A stretch of DNA of 64,000 bases from SZUA-547 sp963669265 (GCA_963669265.1 OY769916.1:3348001-3412000), one strand, 5' to 3'. Shown: positions 43,268 to 51,959, counted from the first letter of the stretch. The notes: generated from the letters alone by a model not told the origin. Made by a program: numbers and translations.

Positions 43268-44482
43268 TCACGCGCCGGCGCGAACCGCTTCCACGATTTC
43301 AACGAATTCGGCGTCGCTCAGAATGTTCCGCCTCTCGATGCCTTTGCGTTTGACGGCGTCGAGGATATCGACGGCCTCGTCATCGGTCAGCTCGCCGAGC
43401 CCGAGCTCGCCCGCCTTGTAGAGCACCGAGGCCTTGCCGCTTTTCTTGCCCAGGACGACCTCGCCGGACTTCCCCGTCAAAGCGGGATGGGTCGCGAACA
43501 TCACTAGCGGATCCTCCATCACGTATTGAATCCCGATGCCGGATTCGCGAATGAAGTTGCCGTGGCCGAGCACCGGTTTATTGCGCGCGATCGGGATGTT
43601 CGCGAGCTTCGACAAAAGCGCGCCAAGTTCCGGCAGTTTCTCCAGCTTGTAACCCGTGTCGTAGCCATAGAGCAGGTCAAGCCCCAGCATCAGTTCCTCC
43701 AGCGCGGCGTTGCCCGTGCGCTCGCCTAGGCCATTGCCGCAGCTGTGAACGACAGTGGCGCCGGCGGTGACCGCGGCCAGCTCCGTCGCTACGCCCATGC
43801 CGAAATCGTTGTGCGTGTGAATTTCAATCGGCAGACCGGTCATGCCGTGGACCCAGCGCACCATGTACTTGATCGCCTCGGGCGTCGCGCAGCCCATCGT
43901 ATCGACGATGCCGATCGAATCCGGCGGGCTTTCGTCCATGATCGCCTTGCAGAGGCTCTCCAGATCCTCCGCCCGCGCGCGCGTGGTGTCATAGGGGAAA
44001 AACACCGCATATAGGCCGAGCTCGCGCGCATAGTTGATCACGTCGCGGCTTTTCTTGAACACGTCTCGCCAGGTCCAGCCGAACTGTGTGACCAGCTTGG
44101 GATAGCCAATCGGGACCTCGATGATAACCCCGTCCGCGCCACACTCCTTCGCGGTATCGATGTCCTGCTTGAGGGCGCGCGCGAAGGTGAAAATCCGGGC
44201 GTTCAGCCCCAGCCGGGAGATTTGCCGGATCGCCTCAGCATCCTGCGGCGACACCGCCGGCATGCCCGCTTCGATACGATCAACTCCGATTTCGTCCATC
44301 TTGCTGGCGATGGCGATCTTGTCCTCTACGGAAAAGACCACGCCCGGCGTTTGCTCGCCGTCACGCAGAGTCGCGTCGTGGATCTCCACTTTCGGAGGCA
44401 GATCAAGCGTTTCCCGAACCTCCGGAACAAAGTTGTACGGGCTGACCCACCACTTGCCCTCTTCGATATGGCTGTCGCGCAT
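43268..44482 (-). CDS. Homocitrate/2-isopropylmalate synthase-like acyltransferase
   Basis: This DRE-TIM metallolyase has about 404 residues. It has D-A-T-L-R-D-G-E-Q-T (residues about 37-46), H-T-H-N-D-F-G-M (metal histidines) and C-G-N-G-L-G-E-R-T-G-N-A-A-L-E-E, typical of Claisen-condensing LeuA/NifV/homocitrate synthases, not DmpG aldolases. It lacks the LeuA regulatory domain. The frame is open 24 codons further, but ATG 44482 has AAGGAG seven bases before it. Acetyl-CoA from the convergent malonyl-CoA decarboxylase could be its donor; the keto-acid acceptor is unknown. A biosynthetic LeuA or NifV role seems unlikely from the neighbours. Confidence 0.8.
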   Translation of the reverse strand: MRDSHIEEGKWWVSPYNFVPEVRETLDLPPKVEIHDATLRDGEQTPGVVFSVEDKIAIASKMDEIGVDRIEAGMPAVSPQDAEAIRQISRLGLNARIFTFARALKQDIDTAKECGADGVIIEVPIGYPKLVTQFGWTWRDVFKKSRDVINYARELGLYAVFFPYDTTRARAEDLESLCKAIMDESPPDSIGIVDTMGCATPEAIKYMVRWVHGMTGLPIEIHTHNDFGMGVATELAAVTAGATVVHSCGNGLGERTGNAALEELMLGLDLLYGYDTGYKLEKLPELGALLSKLANIPIARNKPVLGHGNFIRESGIGIQYVMEDPLVMFATHPALTGKSGEVVLGKKSGKASVLYKAGELGLGELTDDEAVDILDAVKRKGIERRNILSDAEFVEIVEAVRAGA

Positions 44483-44516
44483 GTACGTGCTCCTTGGCTG
44501 GGGTTCGGCAGAGTCC

Positions 44517-44528
44517 AATATCAATATT
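44517..44528. promoter_or_regulatory. Near-palindrome AATATCAATATT upstream of the synthase-like gene
   Basis: It differs from the AATATCGATATT core at 36035 and 41484 by one base at the centre, and lies 35 bases before the ATG at 44482. Position and sequence suggest binding by the GntR regulator at 36056, placing this gene in the same regulon. Confidence 0.6.
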
Positions 44529-44749
44529 ATCGACAAATCAAAGTTAGTTAACAAAATACCGATAATTTATCAAGCTGCTCAATCTCGCTTGGCGGTTGGA
44601 GGAACAGTCGGTGGTTTGTTGGCGGCCGCGTTTGAGGTTTCTCGCTGCGCTATTGGCCATAGATCGCGGGCGTAGGCGTTCGCCAGACGCTGCTGCCAGA
44701 AAGGGCGCCGCCTGAAAACTTCTGGACTTCTATCTAACCAATCCCATAA

Positions 44750-44760
44750 TGGTTAAACCA
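44750..44760. promoter_or_regulatory. GntR operator candidate TGGTTAAACCA
   Basis: This palindrome, TGGT-TAA-ACCA, resembles the TTGGT-TG-ACCAA site of the paralogous regulator upstream of 35840. It lies about 85 bases before the chosen start at 44843. Confidence 0.45.
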
Positions 44761-44842
44761 ATTGATGTCGCCGCCCGAAGATCAATCGACGTCCAACGCA
44801 GAATTGATCGCGGCGACAGGTCCGGTGGGAGGATCTTCACGA

Positions 44843-45523
44843 ATGCCCGAGAGTACGGGTCCGCTAATTCAGCTTCGCGCTTGGCTGGCGCAACGAGAGC
44901 TTGCGGAAAACGATCGGGTCCCGCCGGAGAGAGAACTTTGCAACATTCTTGGCGTGTCGCGCGGCGAGCTGCGAAAGGCCCTAAATGCGCTTGAGGAAGA
45001 GGGTGTTCTGTGGAGGCAGGTCGGGAAAGGCACCTTCATAGGCGTCAGGCCGGCCGAAGAGCCCGACTCGCTGACGGCGATCGCCGCGCGTAGCAGCCCT
45101 CGCGACGTGATGGAGGCGAGGCTGAAGCTAGAGCCGCTGCTCGCGTTCGAAGCCGCGCTCAACGCGACGCCGTCGCATATCGAGGATCTGAAGCTGAGTC
45201 TGACGGCGGCCCGCGACGCCCGGTCGTGGCGGCATTACGAGACAGGCGACAACCGGTTTCACCGCGCCATTGCGGATGCGGGCGGCAATACCGTGTTGAC
45301 CGCCTTGTTCGACCAGTTGAACGCAATCCGCCGGACGGTTGTTTGGTCGCGTGGTCGGAACGACACCGGCGGTCCGCCCCGCGATCATCACTCTTTCGCT
45401 GAGCATGAAGCGATTTTCCGCGCCATCTCAGGCCGTGATCCGCGGGCGGCCAAGATGGCGATGTTCGAACATCTGCGGACGGTCGAGCAGCGCCTGTTGC
45501 GGGCGCCCGAGTTGGTCGAATGA
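44843..45523 (+). CDS. GntR-family regulator (FadR/FCD subfamily)
   Basis: This regulator has about 226 residues. The winged helix contains D-R-V-P-P-E-R-E-L-C-N-I-L-G-V-S-R-G-E-L-R-K-A-L, and the FCD domain has D-N-R-F-H. Similarity to the regulator at 35151 extends to V-G-K-G-T-F and S-F-A-E-H-E. I chose ATG 44843, with GGGAGG ten bases upstream; ATG 44765 would add a polar tail but lacks a site. It heads the TTT-molybdenum hydroxylase operon and probably represses it. Confidence 0.8.
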   Translation: MPESTGPLIQLRAWLAQRELAENDRVPPERELCNILGVSRGELRKALNALEEEGVLWRQVGKGTFIGVRPAEEPDSLTAIAARSSPRDVMEARLKLEPLLAFEAALNATPSHIEDLKLSLTAARDARSWRHYETGDNRFHRAIADAGGNTVLTALFDQLNAIRRTVVWSRGRNDTGGPPRDHHSFAEHEAIFRAISGRDPRAAKMAMFEHLRTVEQRLLRAPELVE

Positions 45524-45554
45524 TGAGGTCGCGTCAACTCGGTGGAGTTCGCTC

Positions 45555-46541
45555 ATGCTGAAGCTCTCGCTCGCGACATGGGACCATGATCGGGTCATGG
45601 GGCTTCACGATGGTCGCGTCCCTGTAGCGGGCGTCGAATTCGACAGTCACATTCTGCCCACCGGAAAACTCTTTCCCATCGCCGTGCAGGAAGCCCGTTT
45701 CGACATCACCGAACTGTCCATCTCCAGCTACGTTTTGCAGCTATCCAGAGGCGATTGCGCCTATACCGCCGTGCCGGCCTTTGTCAGCCGCGCGTTTCGC
45801 CATAGCGGGTTTTACGCGCGGTCCGGATCGAGAGTGGAAAGCCCGTCGGACTTTGCGGGACGTGCGATTGGCGTGCCTGAATATCAGATGACGGCGGCGC
45901 TCTGGATGCGCGGAATACTGTCCGACGAATATGGCGTGGACGCCGCATCTGTGCGCTGGCGCACCGGCGCGCTGGACGCCGGCGTGCGGCGCGAACGACT
46001 GCCGCTGGCCTTGCCGGACGGCATGGTGGTTGAGCCCATCGAAGAAGGCGAGACCCTGCAGGATCTCTTATTGCGGGGTGAGATCGACGGAATGCTGGCG
46101 CCGAAACCGCCCAGCGCGTTTCTCGCTGGCGATCACCGTATCATCAGGCTGTTCCCGGATTTTCAGCGCGCGGAGGAGGCGTATCACGCCAAGACCGGCT
46201 TCTTCCCTATCATGCATCTTCTGGCGATCAGGCGAACGTTGGCTGAGCAGCATCCATGGATGCCGCTCCAGCTTTACGAGGCCAGCGTCAGGGCGCGCGA
46301 TCTTGCGATCGACAGGCTGCGAGAGGTCTGGACCGGCGCGGCCAACCGCCTGTCGGCGCCTTGGCTGGGAGCGGCGATGGAGGCGACGCTGAAGGCGTTC
46401 GGACCGGACTACTGGAGCTACGGATACCGCGCCAACCGGGCGGAGCTTGACGCGGTCTGCCGGTACTCCAGCGAACAATATTTGGCTGCAAGGCGGGTGA
46501 CGCCGGAGGAGATGTTTCATCCGTCGGTTCTGACGACGTGA
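45555..46541 (+). CDS. 4,5-dihydroxyphthalate decarboxylase-like protein
   Basis: This 328-residue protein is related to Pht5-type 4,5-dihydroxyphthalate decarboxylases, which have a periplasmic-binding-protein fold but act in the cytoplasm. Visible features are E-L-S-I-S-S-Y near residue 58, G-V-P-E-Y-Q-M-T-A-A near 121, and a C-terminal D-Y-W-S-Y-G segment. No signal peptide is present, consistent with an enzyme. In an operon with a ring-hydroxylating enzyme and a TTT importer, decarboxylation of a hydroxylated aromatic acid is plausible. Family members with unknown function are common, so the substrate is inferred. Confidence 0.68.
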   Translation: MLKLSLATWDHDRVMGLHDGRVPVAGVEFDSHILPTGKLFPIAVQEARFDITELSISSYVLQLSRGDCAYTAVPAFVSRAFRHSGFYARSGSRVESPSDFAGRAIGVPEYQMTAALWMRGILSDEYGVDAASVRWRTGALDAGVRRERLPLALPDGMVVEPIEEGETLQDLLLRGEIDGMLAPKPPSAFLAGDHRIIRLFPDFQRAEEAYHAKTGFFPIMHLLAIRRTLAEQHPWMPLQLYEASVRARDLAIDRLREVWTGAANRLSAPWLGAAMEATLKAFGPDYWSYGYRANRAELDAVCRYSSEQYLAARRVTPEEMFHPSVLTT

Positions 46542-46665
46542 GGCGCGAAGAGCGCCCGGAGCGACGAGAATGAGGAGAATGAACAGCATACGAGGCGGCA
46601 AGCGGGGCCAGTCTCGGGAGGAACGGAACCAACCGCGCGACATAAACGGCTTATGGGAGGATCAT

Positions 46666-47664
46666 ATGATCAGAAAAGCCTCGATCAATCGACGCACCAT
46701 GCTGCAAGGGACGGCGGCGGCGGGTGTTCTGCTGGCCGCGCCGAACATCGCGCGCGCCGCGTCTTTCCCGGATCGCAACATCAAGGTGATCATTCCGACC
46801 CGCGAGGGCGGCGGCGCCGATCGCAATTTCCGGGCGTTCACCAGCATTTGGAAAACCAAGCTGGGCGTGGATTTCGAGCCTGGTTTCTATCCGGGCGCGT
46901 CGGGCCGGGTCGGCTATGAGTTCTTCATGGGGAAATCCGACCGCGACGCTTACAACCTCATCTTCGGCAATATGGGCCCGGAAGTGCTGAACTGGGCTGT
47001 TCAGGCCCCCGAGTTCGACATCAACGACTACTTCTATTTTGGTCGGGTGGACACGGATCCGGGCTGCGTCTTCGTGGGCGCGGAGAGCAAACTGCAATCC
47101 ATCGAGGCCATCGTCGAGGAAGGCCAGAAGCGCGAGTTGACCGTCGGCACCAGCCGGATGGCGCATCCCGCCTCCATCGGTATTCTGGCTTTGGGCGAAA
47201 AAACCGGCGCGAAGTTTAATCTGATCCCGTTGTCCGGCGGCAAGAACACTGTTGCGGGCGCGGTCACCGGCGAGGTCGATTTCTCCGTCCTCACCTCCGG
47301 ATCCGTGATCGCGGCGGGCGATGCGGTCAAGACGGTGCTGGTATTCGGCGAAAACCGGGTCGGCGACCGGCTGGACAACGCGCAGAACATCAATGACGCC
47401 TTCGATATGGATCTGCCGGAAATGCTCTCCTCCAGAGCTTTCGCGATCCATCGTCAGGCGGCCGAGGAATTCCCGGATCGGCTGGAGAAGCTGCAGGAAA
47501 CCTTCAAAGCGACGTTCGACGATCCTGCACTGCTGGAGGCTTACGTCGCTGCCAAGGGTACGCCGGAATACCTCAATTTCGGCGGCGTTGAGGAATGCGG
47601 CGAATTCGCAAAGGCGATGCTGGAACTCGGCACCAAATACAAGCCGCTGCTGACCGGCAAGTAA
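46666..47664 (+). CDS. tctC: TTT-system periplasmic binding protein (TctC/Bug family)
   Basis: This 332-residue binding protein has a Tat-like signal N-R-R-T-M-L-Q-G followed by a hydrophobic run and A-R-A-A-S (about residue 29). The Bug fold is recognisable by I-K-V-I-I-P-T-R-E-G-G-G-A-D (about 36-49). ATG 46666 has GGGAGG eight bases upstream. It is followed by a GC-rich hairpin, then tctB and tctA. The ligand is probably a carboxylic acid, perhaps aromatic or heterocyclic given the neighbours. Confidence 0.85.
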   Translation: MIRKASINRRTMLQGTAAAGVLLAAPNIARAASFPDRNIKVIIPTREGGGADRNFRAFTSIWKTKLGVDFEPGFYPGASGRVGYEFFMGKSDRDAYNLIFGNMGPEVLNWAVQAPEFDINDYFYFGRVDTDPGCVFVGAESKLQSIEAIVEEGQKRELTVGTSRMAHPASIGILALGEKTGAKFNLIPLSGGKNTVAGAVTGEVDFSVLTSGSVIAAGDAVKTVLVFGENRVGDRLDNAQNINDAFDMDLPEMLSSRAFAIHRQAAEEFPDRLEKLQETFKATFDDPALLEAYVAAKGTPEYLNFGGVEECGEFAKAMLELGTKYKPLLTGK

Positions 47665-47673
47665 AACCGTACA

Positions 47674-47696
47674 GGGCCTGCGCGGCGCGCGGGCCC
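47674..47696 (+). promoter_or_regulatory. Intercistronic hairpin after tctC
   Basis: The arms GGGCCTGCGC and GCGCGGGCCC pair over ten bases with one G-U wobble and a three-base loop (GGC). It starts nine bases after the tctC stop. No T-tract is present, so partial termination or mRNA stabilisation is likely. Confidence 0.6.
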
Positions 47697-47737
47697 GTTA
47701 ACTTTCCCTGTTGATCGACTGTTTGCGGAGGCCCGTG

Positions 47738-48250
47738 ATGGCGAATGAAGCGCCAAAGCCGAACCGACAATTCGGCGGTGAGTTGGTGATTCCCGTGATC
47801 GCGGTCATCTTCACGCTCTACTTTTTCTCGACGATCTGGAATTCGCCCTGGACCGCGCAGGTCAGCGCGTTCTTCGTGGGCGGCGTGCTGATCCTCGTCT
47901 GCGGACTTTTCTTTCTGCGGGTGTTTCTGAGTCTCAGGCGAGGCGAGGGATCGCTCGGTTTCGGCAACCTCTTCAATCACGGCGATTTCACCTCGGGGCG
48001 GATCTGGCTGCTCGCGACGACGACCGCGTATTGCGTCGGCATCGAGTATGGGGGCTTCACCCTCACGACGTTCCTGTATCTCGCCTGCAGCATGACGATC
48101 CTTTCCGGCAGGCGCCGCCTTGGCCTGATCGCCGGGATGTCGGCGACGTTGGCGCTTTGCGGCTGGGCGATTTTCATCTTGGCGTTCGATACGCGATTTC
48201 CGCGGGGACCATTCGAAAACTTCATGAAGGCGGTGTTGGCCAATGGATGA
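47738..48250 (+). CDS. tctB: TTT-system small membrane protein (TctB family)
   Basis: This 170-residue protein of the DUF1468/TctB family has four hydrophobic helices. It is the small membrane partner of TctA. ATG 47738 has GCGGAGG six bases before it. Its stop overlaps the tctA start by eight bases. Confidence 0.84.
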   Translation: MANEAPKPNRQFGGELVIPVIAVIFTLYFFSTIWNSPWTAQVSAFFVGGVLILVCGLFFLRVFLSLRRGEGSLGFGNLFNHGDFTSGRIWLLATTTAYCVGIEYGGFTLTTFLYLACSMTILSGRRRLGLIAGMSATLALCGWAIFILAFDTRFPRGPFENFMKAVLANG

Positions 48251-49757
48251 CACGACCGCGCTTCTGGGGCAGATCTTCGTCGAGACGATCGCCTATTGGT
48301 GGGTGATAATTCCGACGATCTTTCTGGGGTTGATCGTTGGCGGCATTCCCGGCTTCAGCGCGGCGAATACGATCATCGTTTTGATGCCGCTGACGCTGGC
48401 GATGGACTTGCAGACCGGCTTGGTCTTCATGGTGACGCTCTACTGCTCAGCGCGTATGGGGGCGGGGATCCCGGCGATCCTTGTGAATATTCCAGGCACC
48501 GCCGGGGCCGCCGCGACGCCGTTGGACGGCTACCCCATGACCAAGAAAGGGTTGGGCCAGCAGGCCCTTGCGATGTCCTTCGTCGCCTCTGCGCTGGGGG
48601 GGCTTCTGACCACGGTGATCGCGCTCGCAACCATGCCGATTCTGGCCCGTGTCGGGTTCTACATGCATTCGGTCGAAATGATCGTGGTGATGCTCTTCGG
48701 CATATCGCTCATCGCTTCGATCGCTGCGCATGACATGTTGAAAGGATTGATCGCAGGGTTCCTGGGTCTGATGATCGGCTCGATCGGCACAGATGTGGTC
48801 TATGCGACGCCGCGAGGGACCATGGGCTTTCTGGAGCTCTATGACGGCATGCCGCTGATCCCGGCGCTGGTGGGGCTGTTTGCGGTCTCCGAAGCGTTCA
48901 TCATCATCGAACGACGCGTGATACTGGACGAGCGCGGGCAGCAGCGCATGTCGAACCCGTCATGGGCGGCGACATTCGACGGCTGCGCCATCGCGGTCCG
49001 GCGCTGGTGGCACATCGTCTGGACCAGCCTGATCGGATTGGTGATCGGCGTGATCCCGGGTGCGGGCGCCTCCATCGCCAGCTTTGTGGCCTATCAGCAG
49101 TCGCGAACCTTCTCGAAAACGCCTGAGCTTTACGGCACCGGCCATCCCGAGGGGCTGATCGCGCCGGAAAGCGCCAATAACGGCGTCACGTCCGGCACGC
49201 TGGTGCCGCTTTTGGTCCTCGGCATTCCCGGCGGCGCCACCGCAGCGATCATGCTGGTCGTGATGCAGTTCCATGGCGTCAGTTTCGGACCCTCTCTGTT
49301 CATGCGCACGCCTGAGATCGGCTACGGCATGTTCATGGCGATGGCGGTCTCTTATCTGCTGATGATCTTCACCATCATTCCGCTCAGCCGGTATATCAGC
49401 CGCGTCACCACGATCCCAACGATCTATCTCGCGCCGATGATCATCTCCTTCACACTGGTCGGAGGGTTCGTGCCGCGCGAATACATGTTCGATATGTACC
49501 TGGCGCTGGGCTTTGGTGCTTTGGGTTACATCGCCCGGCGCACGGGCTATCACGTCGCCGCCATCCTGATCGGCGTCATCCTCGGCCCGCTCCTGGAGAC
49601 ATACTTTCTGCGCGCGCTGAAGAAATCGAACGGCGACGTCACGGTGCTGTTTTCGTCCAATCTCGGCAACGTTCTTTGGGTGCTGCTCGTTCTCTCCATC
49701 GCGCTGCCGATCATATTCGATTTGCGGCGCAAGAAACGGGAGGCGGCGGCGTCATGA
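48243..49757 (+). CDS. tctA: TTT-system large membrane protein (TctA family)
   Basis: This 504-residue channel protein has about 11 helices. The family motif G-G-I-P-G-F-S-A-A-N-T-x-x-x-L-M-P-L-T lies at residues 33-51. A second copy of the G-x-I-P-G motif lies near residue 270 (G-V-I-P-G-A-G-A-S-I-A-S-F), reflecting the known internal duplication. It overlaps tctB upstream and the LVIVD gene downstream (ATGA), so the operon is coupled. Confidence 0.92.
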   Translation: MDDTTALLGQIFVETIAYWWVIIPTIFLGLIVGGIPGFSAANTIIVLMPLTLAMDLQTGLVFMVTLYCSARMGAGIPAILVNIPGTAGAAATPLDGYPMTKKGLGQQALAMSFVASALGGLLTTVIALATMPILARVGFYMHSVEMIVVMLFGISLIASIAAHDMLKGLIAGFLGLMIGSIGTDVVYATPRGTMGFLELYDGMPLIPALVGLFAVSEAFIIIERRVILDERGQQRMSNPSWAATFDGCAIAVRRWWHIVWTSLIGLVIGVIPGAGASIASFVAYQQSRTFSKTPELYGTGHPEGLIAPESANNGVTSGTLVPLLVLGIPGGATAAIMLVVMQFHGVSFGPSLFMRTPEIGYGMFMAMAVSYLLMIFTIIPLSRYISRVTTIPTIYLAPMIISFTLVGGFVPREYMFDMYLALGFGALGYIARRTGYHVAAILIGVILGPLLETYFLRALKKSNGDVTVLFSSNLGNVLWVLLVLSIALPIIFDLRRKKREAAAS

Positions 49758-51025
49758 AACAAGAAATCGAGTTCCAGCTTTCCCGAAACATGCGCCGGCT
49801 TGGACATCTTGATATTCCGGGCGGCGGTCAGGTCGTGGCGCAAGGCGACTATGTCTTCATTGGACACATGAAACCGCCGATGGGCACCTCTATCATCGAC
49901 GTGTCCGACCCCGCCGCGCCTGCGGTTGTCGCCCATATCCCGCCGCCCGATAAATGGTCTCACACCCACAAAGTGCGGGTGGCCGGCGATATCATGATCA
50001 CCAATGTGGAGCAGGATCGGCGGCACTTTCTGCGCAAGGGCGCAAAGATCGCCGAGATCCGCGACAAATTGGGCGGCGAGTCGACCGACGCTGCGGTCGC
50101 TGAAAGGCTCGGCGTGAAGGTCTCCGATATTCCCGTGCTGGAGGAGGCGCTGTCGCGCGGCTACGACAGTGGCGGATTCCGCGTCTGGGACATCTCCCAC
50201 AAGGCCAATCCGCGACTGCTTTCTTATGTTCGCACCCACGGGTTCGGCGTGCACAGGTTCGATATGGACCGCCGATACGCGTATATCTCCACCGAAATGG
50301 AAGGCTATGTCGGCAATATCTTGGTGATCTATGATTTGGCCGATCCTTCTCATCCGGTCGAGTTGTCGCGCTGGCATATGCCGGGCCAGCATGTTGCGGG
50401 CGGCGAGACCCCGACATGGGAAGGATATGGCCGTCGTCTGCATCACGCGATGCGGTCTGGCGATGAGCTTTGGGCGGCGGTCTGGCATGCGGGGCTGCGC
50501 GTGCTGGACGCCAGCGATCCGAAAGCGCCGCAGGTTCTTGGCGCGTATGAGTTCCCGCCGGCCATTCCGGAGCCGACCCATACGGTGATGCCGCTGGAAA
50601 TCAGGATCGATGGCAGGCGCTACGCGGTCGCGATCGACGAGGAGCACGATCACCTTCCCGGGCGCTTGCATGGCTTCTTATGGGTGCTGGACGTCACCGA
50701 TCTCGCCGATATCCAACCCGTCGCCGCCTGGGACCTGAGCGAGCGGTCCAGCCCCTGGGCCGGGCGGCCGGGCGTACGATTTGGCGCGCATCAGTTTCGC
50801 GAAAGGTTGGACGGAACGCTGGTCTATGCGACCTGGTTCGCCGGCGGTCTTCGGGTGTTGGACCTTGCTGACCCGAAACTGCCGGTGGAGATCGCGTACT
50901 ACATTCCTGAACCAGTCGCCGGTGAGATCGCACCGCAATCCAATGACGTCGACGTGGATGAACAGGGGCGGATTTATCTGCTCGATCGCAACAACGGCTT
51001 AGACATTCTGGAGATGACCCCATGA
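49754..51025 (+). CDS. LVIVD-repeat beta-propeller protein
   Basis: This 423-residue protein is made of LVIVD-type repeats (S-I-I-D-V-S-D-P-A-A-P, F-R-V-W-D-I-S-H-K-A-N-P, L-V-I-Y-D-L-A-D-P-S-H-P, L-R-V-L-D-A-S-D-P-K-A-P, L-R-V-L-D-L-A-D-P-K-L-P) spaced about 70 residues or more apart. No signal peptide is present. Several histidines sit in H-T-H-K, H-G-F-G-V-H-R and H-Q-F, which could bind a metal. Families with this repeat are largely uncharacterised. It overlaps tctA and the OsmC gene by four bases each. Confidence 0.7.
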   Translation: MKQEIEFQLSRNMRRLGHLDIPGGGQVVAQGDYVFIGHMKPPMGTSIIDVSDPAAPAVVAHIPPPDKWSHTHKVRVAGDIMITNVEQDRRHFLRKGAKIAEIRDKLGGESTDAAVAERLGVKVSDIPVLEEALSRGYDSGGFRVWDISHKANPRLLSYVRTHGFGVHRFDMDRRYAYISTEMEGYVGNILVIYDLADPSHPVELSRWHMPGQHVAGGETPTWEGYGRRLHHAMRSGDELWAAVWHAGLRVLDASDPKAPQVLGAYEFPPAIPEPTHTVMPLEIRIDGRRYAVAIDEEHDHLPGRLHGFLWVLDVTDLADIQPVAAWDLSERSSPWAGRPGVRFGAHQFRERLDGTLVYATWFAGGLRVLDLADPKLPVEIAYYIPEPVAGEIAPQSNDVDVDEQGRIYLLDRNNGLDILEMTP

Positions 51026-51501
51026 ACGAACAGGACCTTCTGCCGCCCAGCGTGGATCCCAACAAGAAAGCGCTCGGCATTCGCCGGGTCAGCGCGAGAA
51101 ATGAGGCGGCCACCCGCACCGTGATGATGGTGCGCGATCATGTGCTGGTCACGGATGAGAAGGGCACGAATACAGGGCCGACCCCACTGGAGATGGCGCT
51201 CTCCTCGCTGCTGGGCTGCGAAGGCGTCATCATTAATCGCTGCGCCGAGGCGATGCGGTTTAAGTACAGCGCGGTAGATCTGGAGGCCGACGGCGAAGTG
51301 GATCAGCGCGGATCACGCGGCGTCAAAGGCGTGCGCCCCTATTTCAATTGGGTGAAAATGCGCATCCGCGTGCACACCGAAGAGCCGGAGGACCGGTTCC
51401 TGCGACTGCAGCGGAACGTCGAATATCGCTGCCCGGTGATGAACCTGTTTCGCTCCGCCGATGTGGAGCTCGACGTCCGGTGGGAGCGCGTCGCCCCGTG
51501 A
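51022..51501 (+). CDS. OsmC-family protein
   Basis: This 159-residue protein has the OsmC/Ohr fold, whose members reduce organic hydroperoxides or act as thiol-dependent enzymes. The two redox cysteines expected for the family are visible: one in S-S-L-L-G-C-E-G (about residue 68), the other in V-E-Y-R-C-P-V (about residue 139). T-G-P-T-P-L-E-M-A-L precedes the first. It is coupled by overlaps on both sides within a molybdenum-hydroxylase operon, an unusual place that suggests a metabolic or cofactor-linked job. Confidence 0.8.
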   Translation: MNEQDLLPPSVDPNKKALGIRRVSARNEAATRTVMMVRDHVLVTDEKGTNTGPTPLEMALSSLLGCEGVIINRCAEAMRFKYSAVDLEADGEVDQRGSRGVKGVRPYFNWVKMRIRVHTEEPEDRFLRLQRNVEYRCPVMNLFRSADVELDVRWERVAP

Positions 51502-51959
51502 CGCTGACGCTCAGGATCAATGGTGAGGATCGGGCCGTGACTTCGGATCCCGAGACGCCGCTGATCTATGTTCTGCGCAACGAGTTGAAGCTGAAGGGCG
51601 CGAAGCTCGGTTGCGGGCTTGAACAGTGCGGAAGTTGCGCCGTGCTTTGTGATGGCGAGGCGGTCATGACATGCGCGACCCCCGCAGGCGCGTTTGAGGG
51701 CAAGGCGATCACCACGGTTGAGGGGCTCGGTTCGACGGCGACCGGGGCGCGGGTGCAGCGCGCCTTCGTGAAAGCCGGCGCGGCGCAATGCGGCTATTGC
51801 ACGTCCGGGTTGGTGGTCGCGGTCACCGCGCTGCTTTCAAAAACCGCAAGGCCAAGCCGCGCAGAGGCCAAGACCTGGTTGGATCCGCATCTCTGCCGCT
51901 GCGGAGCGCATTCGAACGTGCTGAAAGCCGTAAAGATCGCGGCGGAGGGCGAGTCGTGA
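51498..51959 (+). CDS. (2Fe-2S) subunit of a molybdenum hydroxylase
   Basis: This 153-residue electron-transfer subunit of the xanthine-dehydrogenase/aldehyde-oxidase family binds two [2Fe-2S] clusters. The plant-type cluster uses C-G-L-E-Q-C-G-S-C plus a following Cys (L-C-D-G, C-A-T). The helical one uses Q-C-G-Y-C-T-S-G and H-L-C-R-C-G. The GTG start overlaps the OsmC stop (GTGA), as does the start of the next gene with this stop. Closest in layout to nicotinate or isoquinoline dehydrogenase small subunits. Confidence 0.9.
   Translation: MTLTLRINGEDRAVTSDPETPLIYVLRNELKLKGAKLGCGLEQCGSCAVLCDGEAVMTCATPAGAFEGKAITTVEGLGSTATGARVQRAFVKAGAAQCGYCTSGLVVAVTALLSKTARPSRAEAKTWLDPHLCRCGAHSNVLKAVKIAAEGES

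Larger units (their letters stand above)
44483..44842. promoter_or_regulatory. Divergent region between the synthase-like gene and the next GntR gene
   Basis: This is a 360-base stretch without a supported gene. It contains the third copy of the 36-44.5 kb palindrome (44517-44528), an AT-rich tract (44510-44580) and the TGGT-TAA-ACCA site (44750-44760). The GntR frame is open from 44762/44765, but no ribosome binding site is found there and the operator would overlap it. Confidence 0.5.

Noticed and set aside
43268..44482. NifV assignment (nitrogenase homocitrate synthase)
   Set aside because: No nif genes are nearby and the operator and neighbours tie it to the ring-cleavage regulon; motifs alone do not separate NifV from other Claisen-type synthases.
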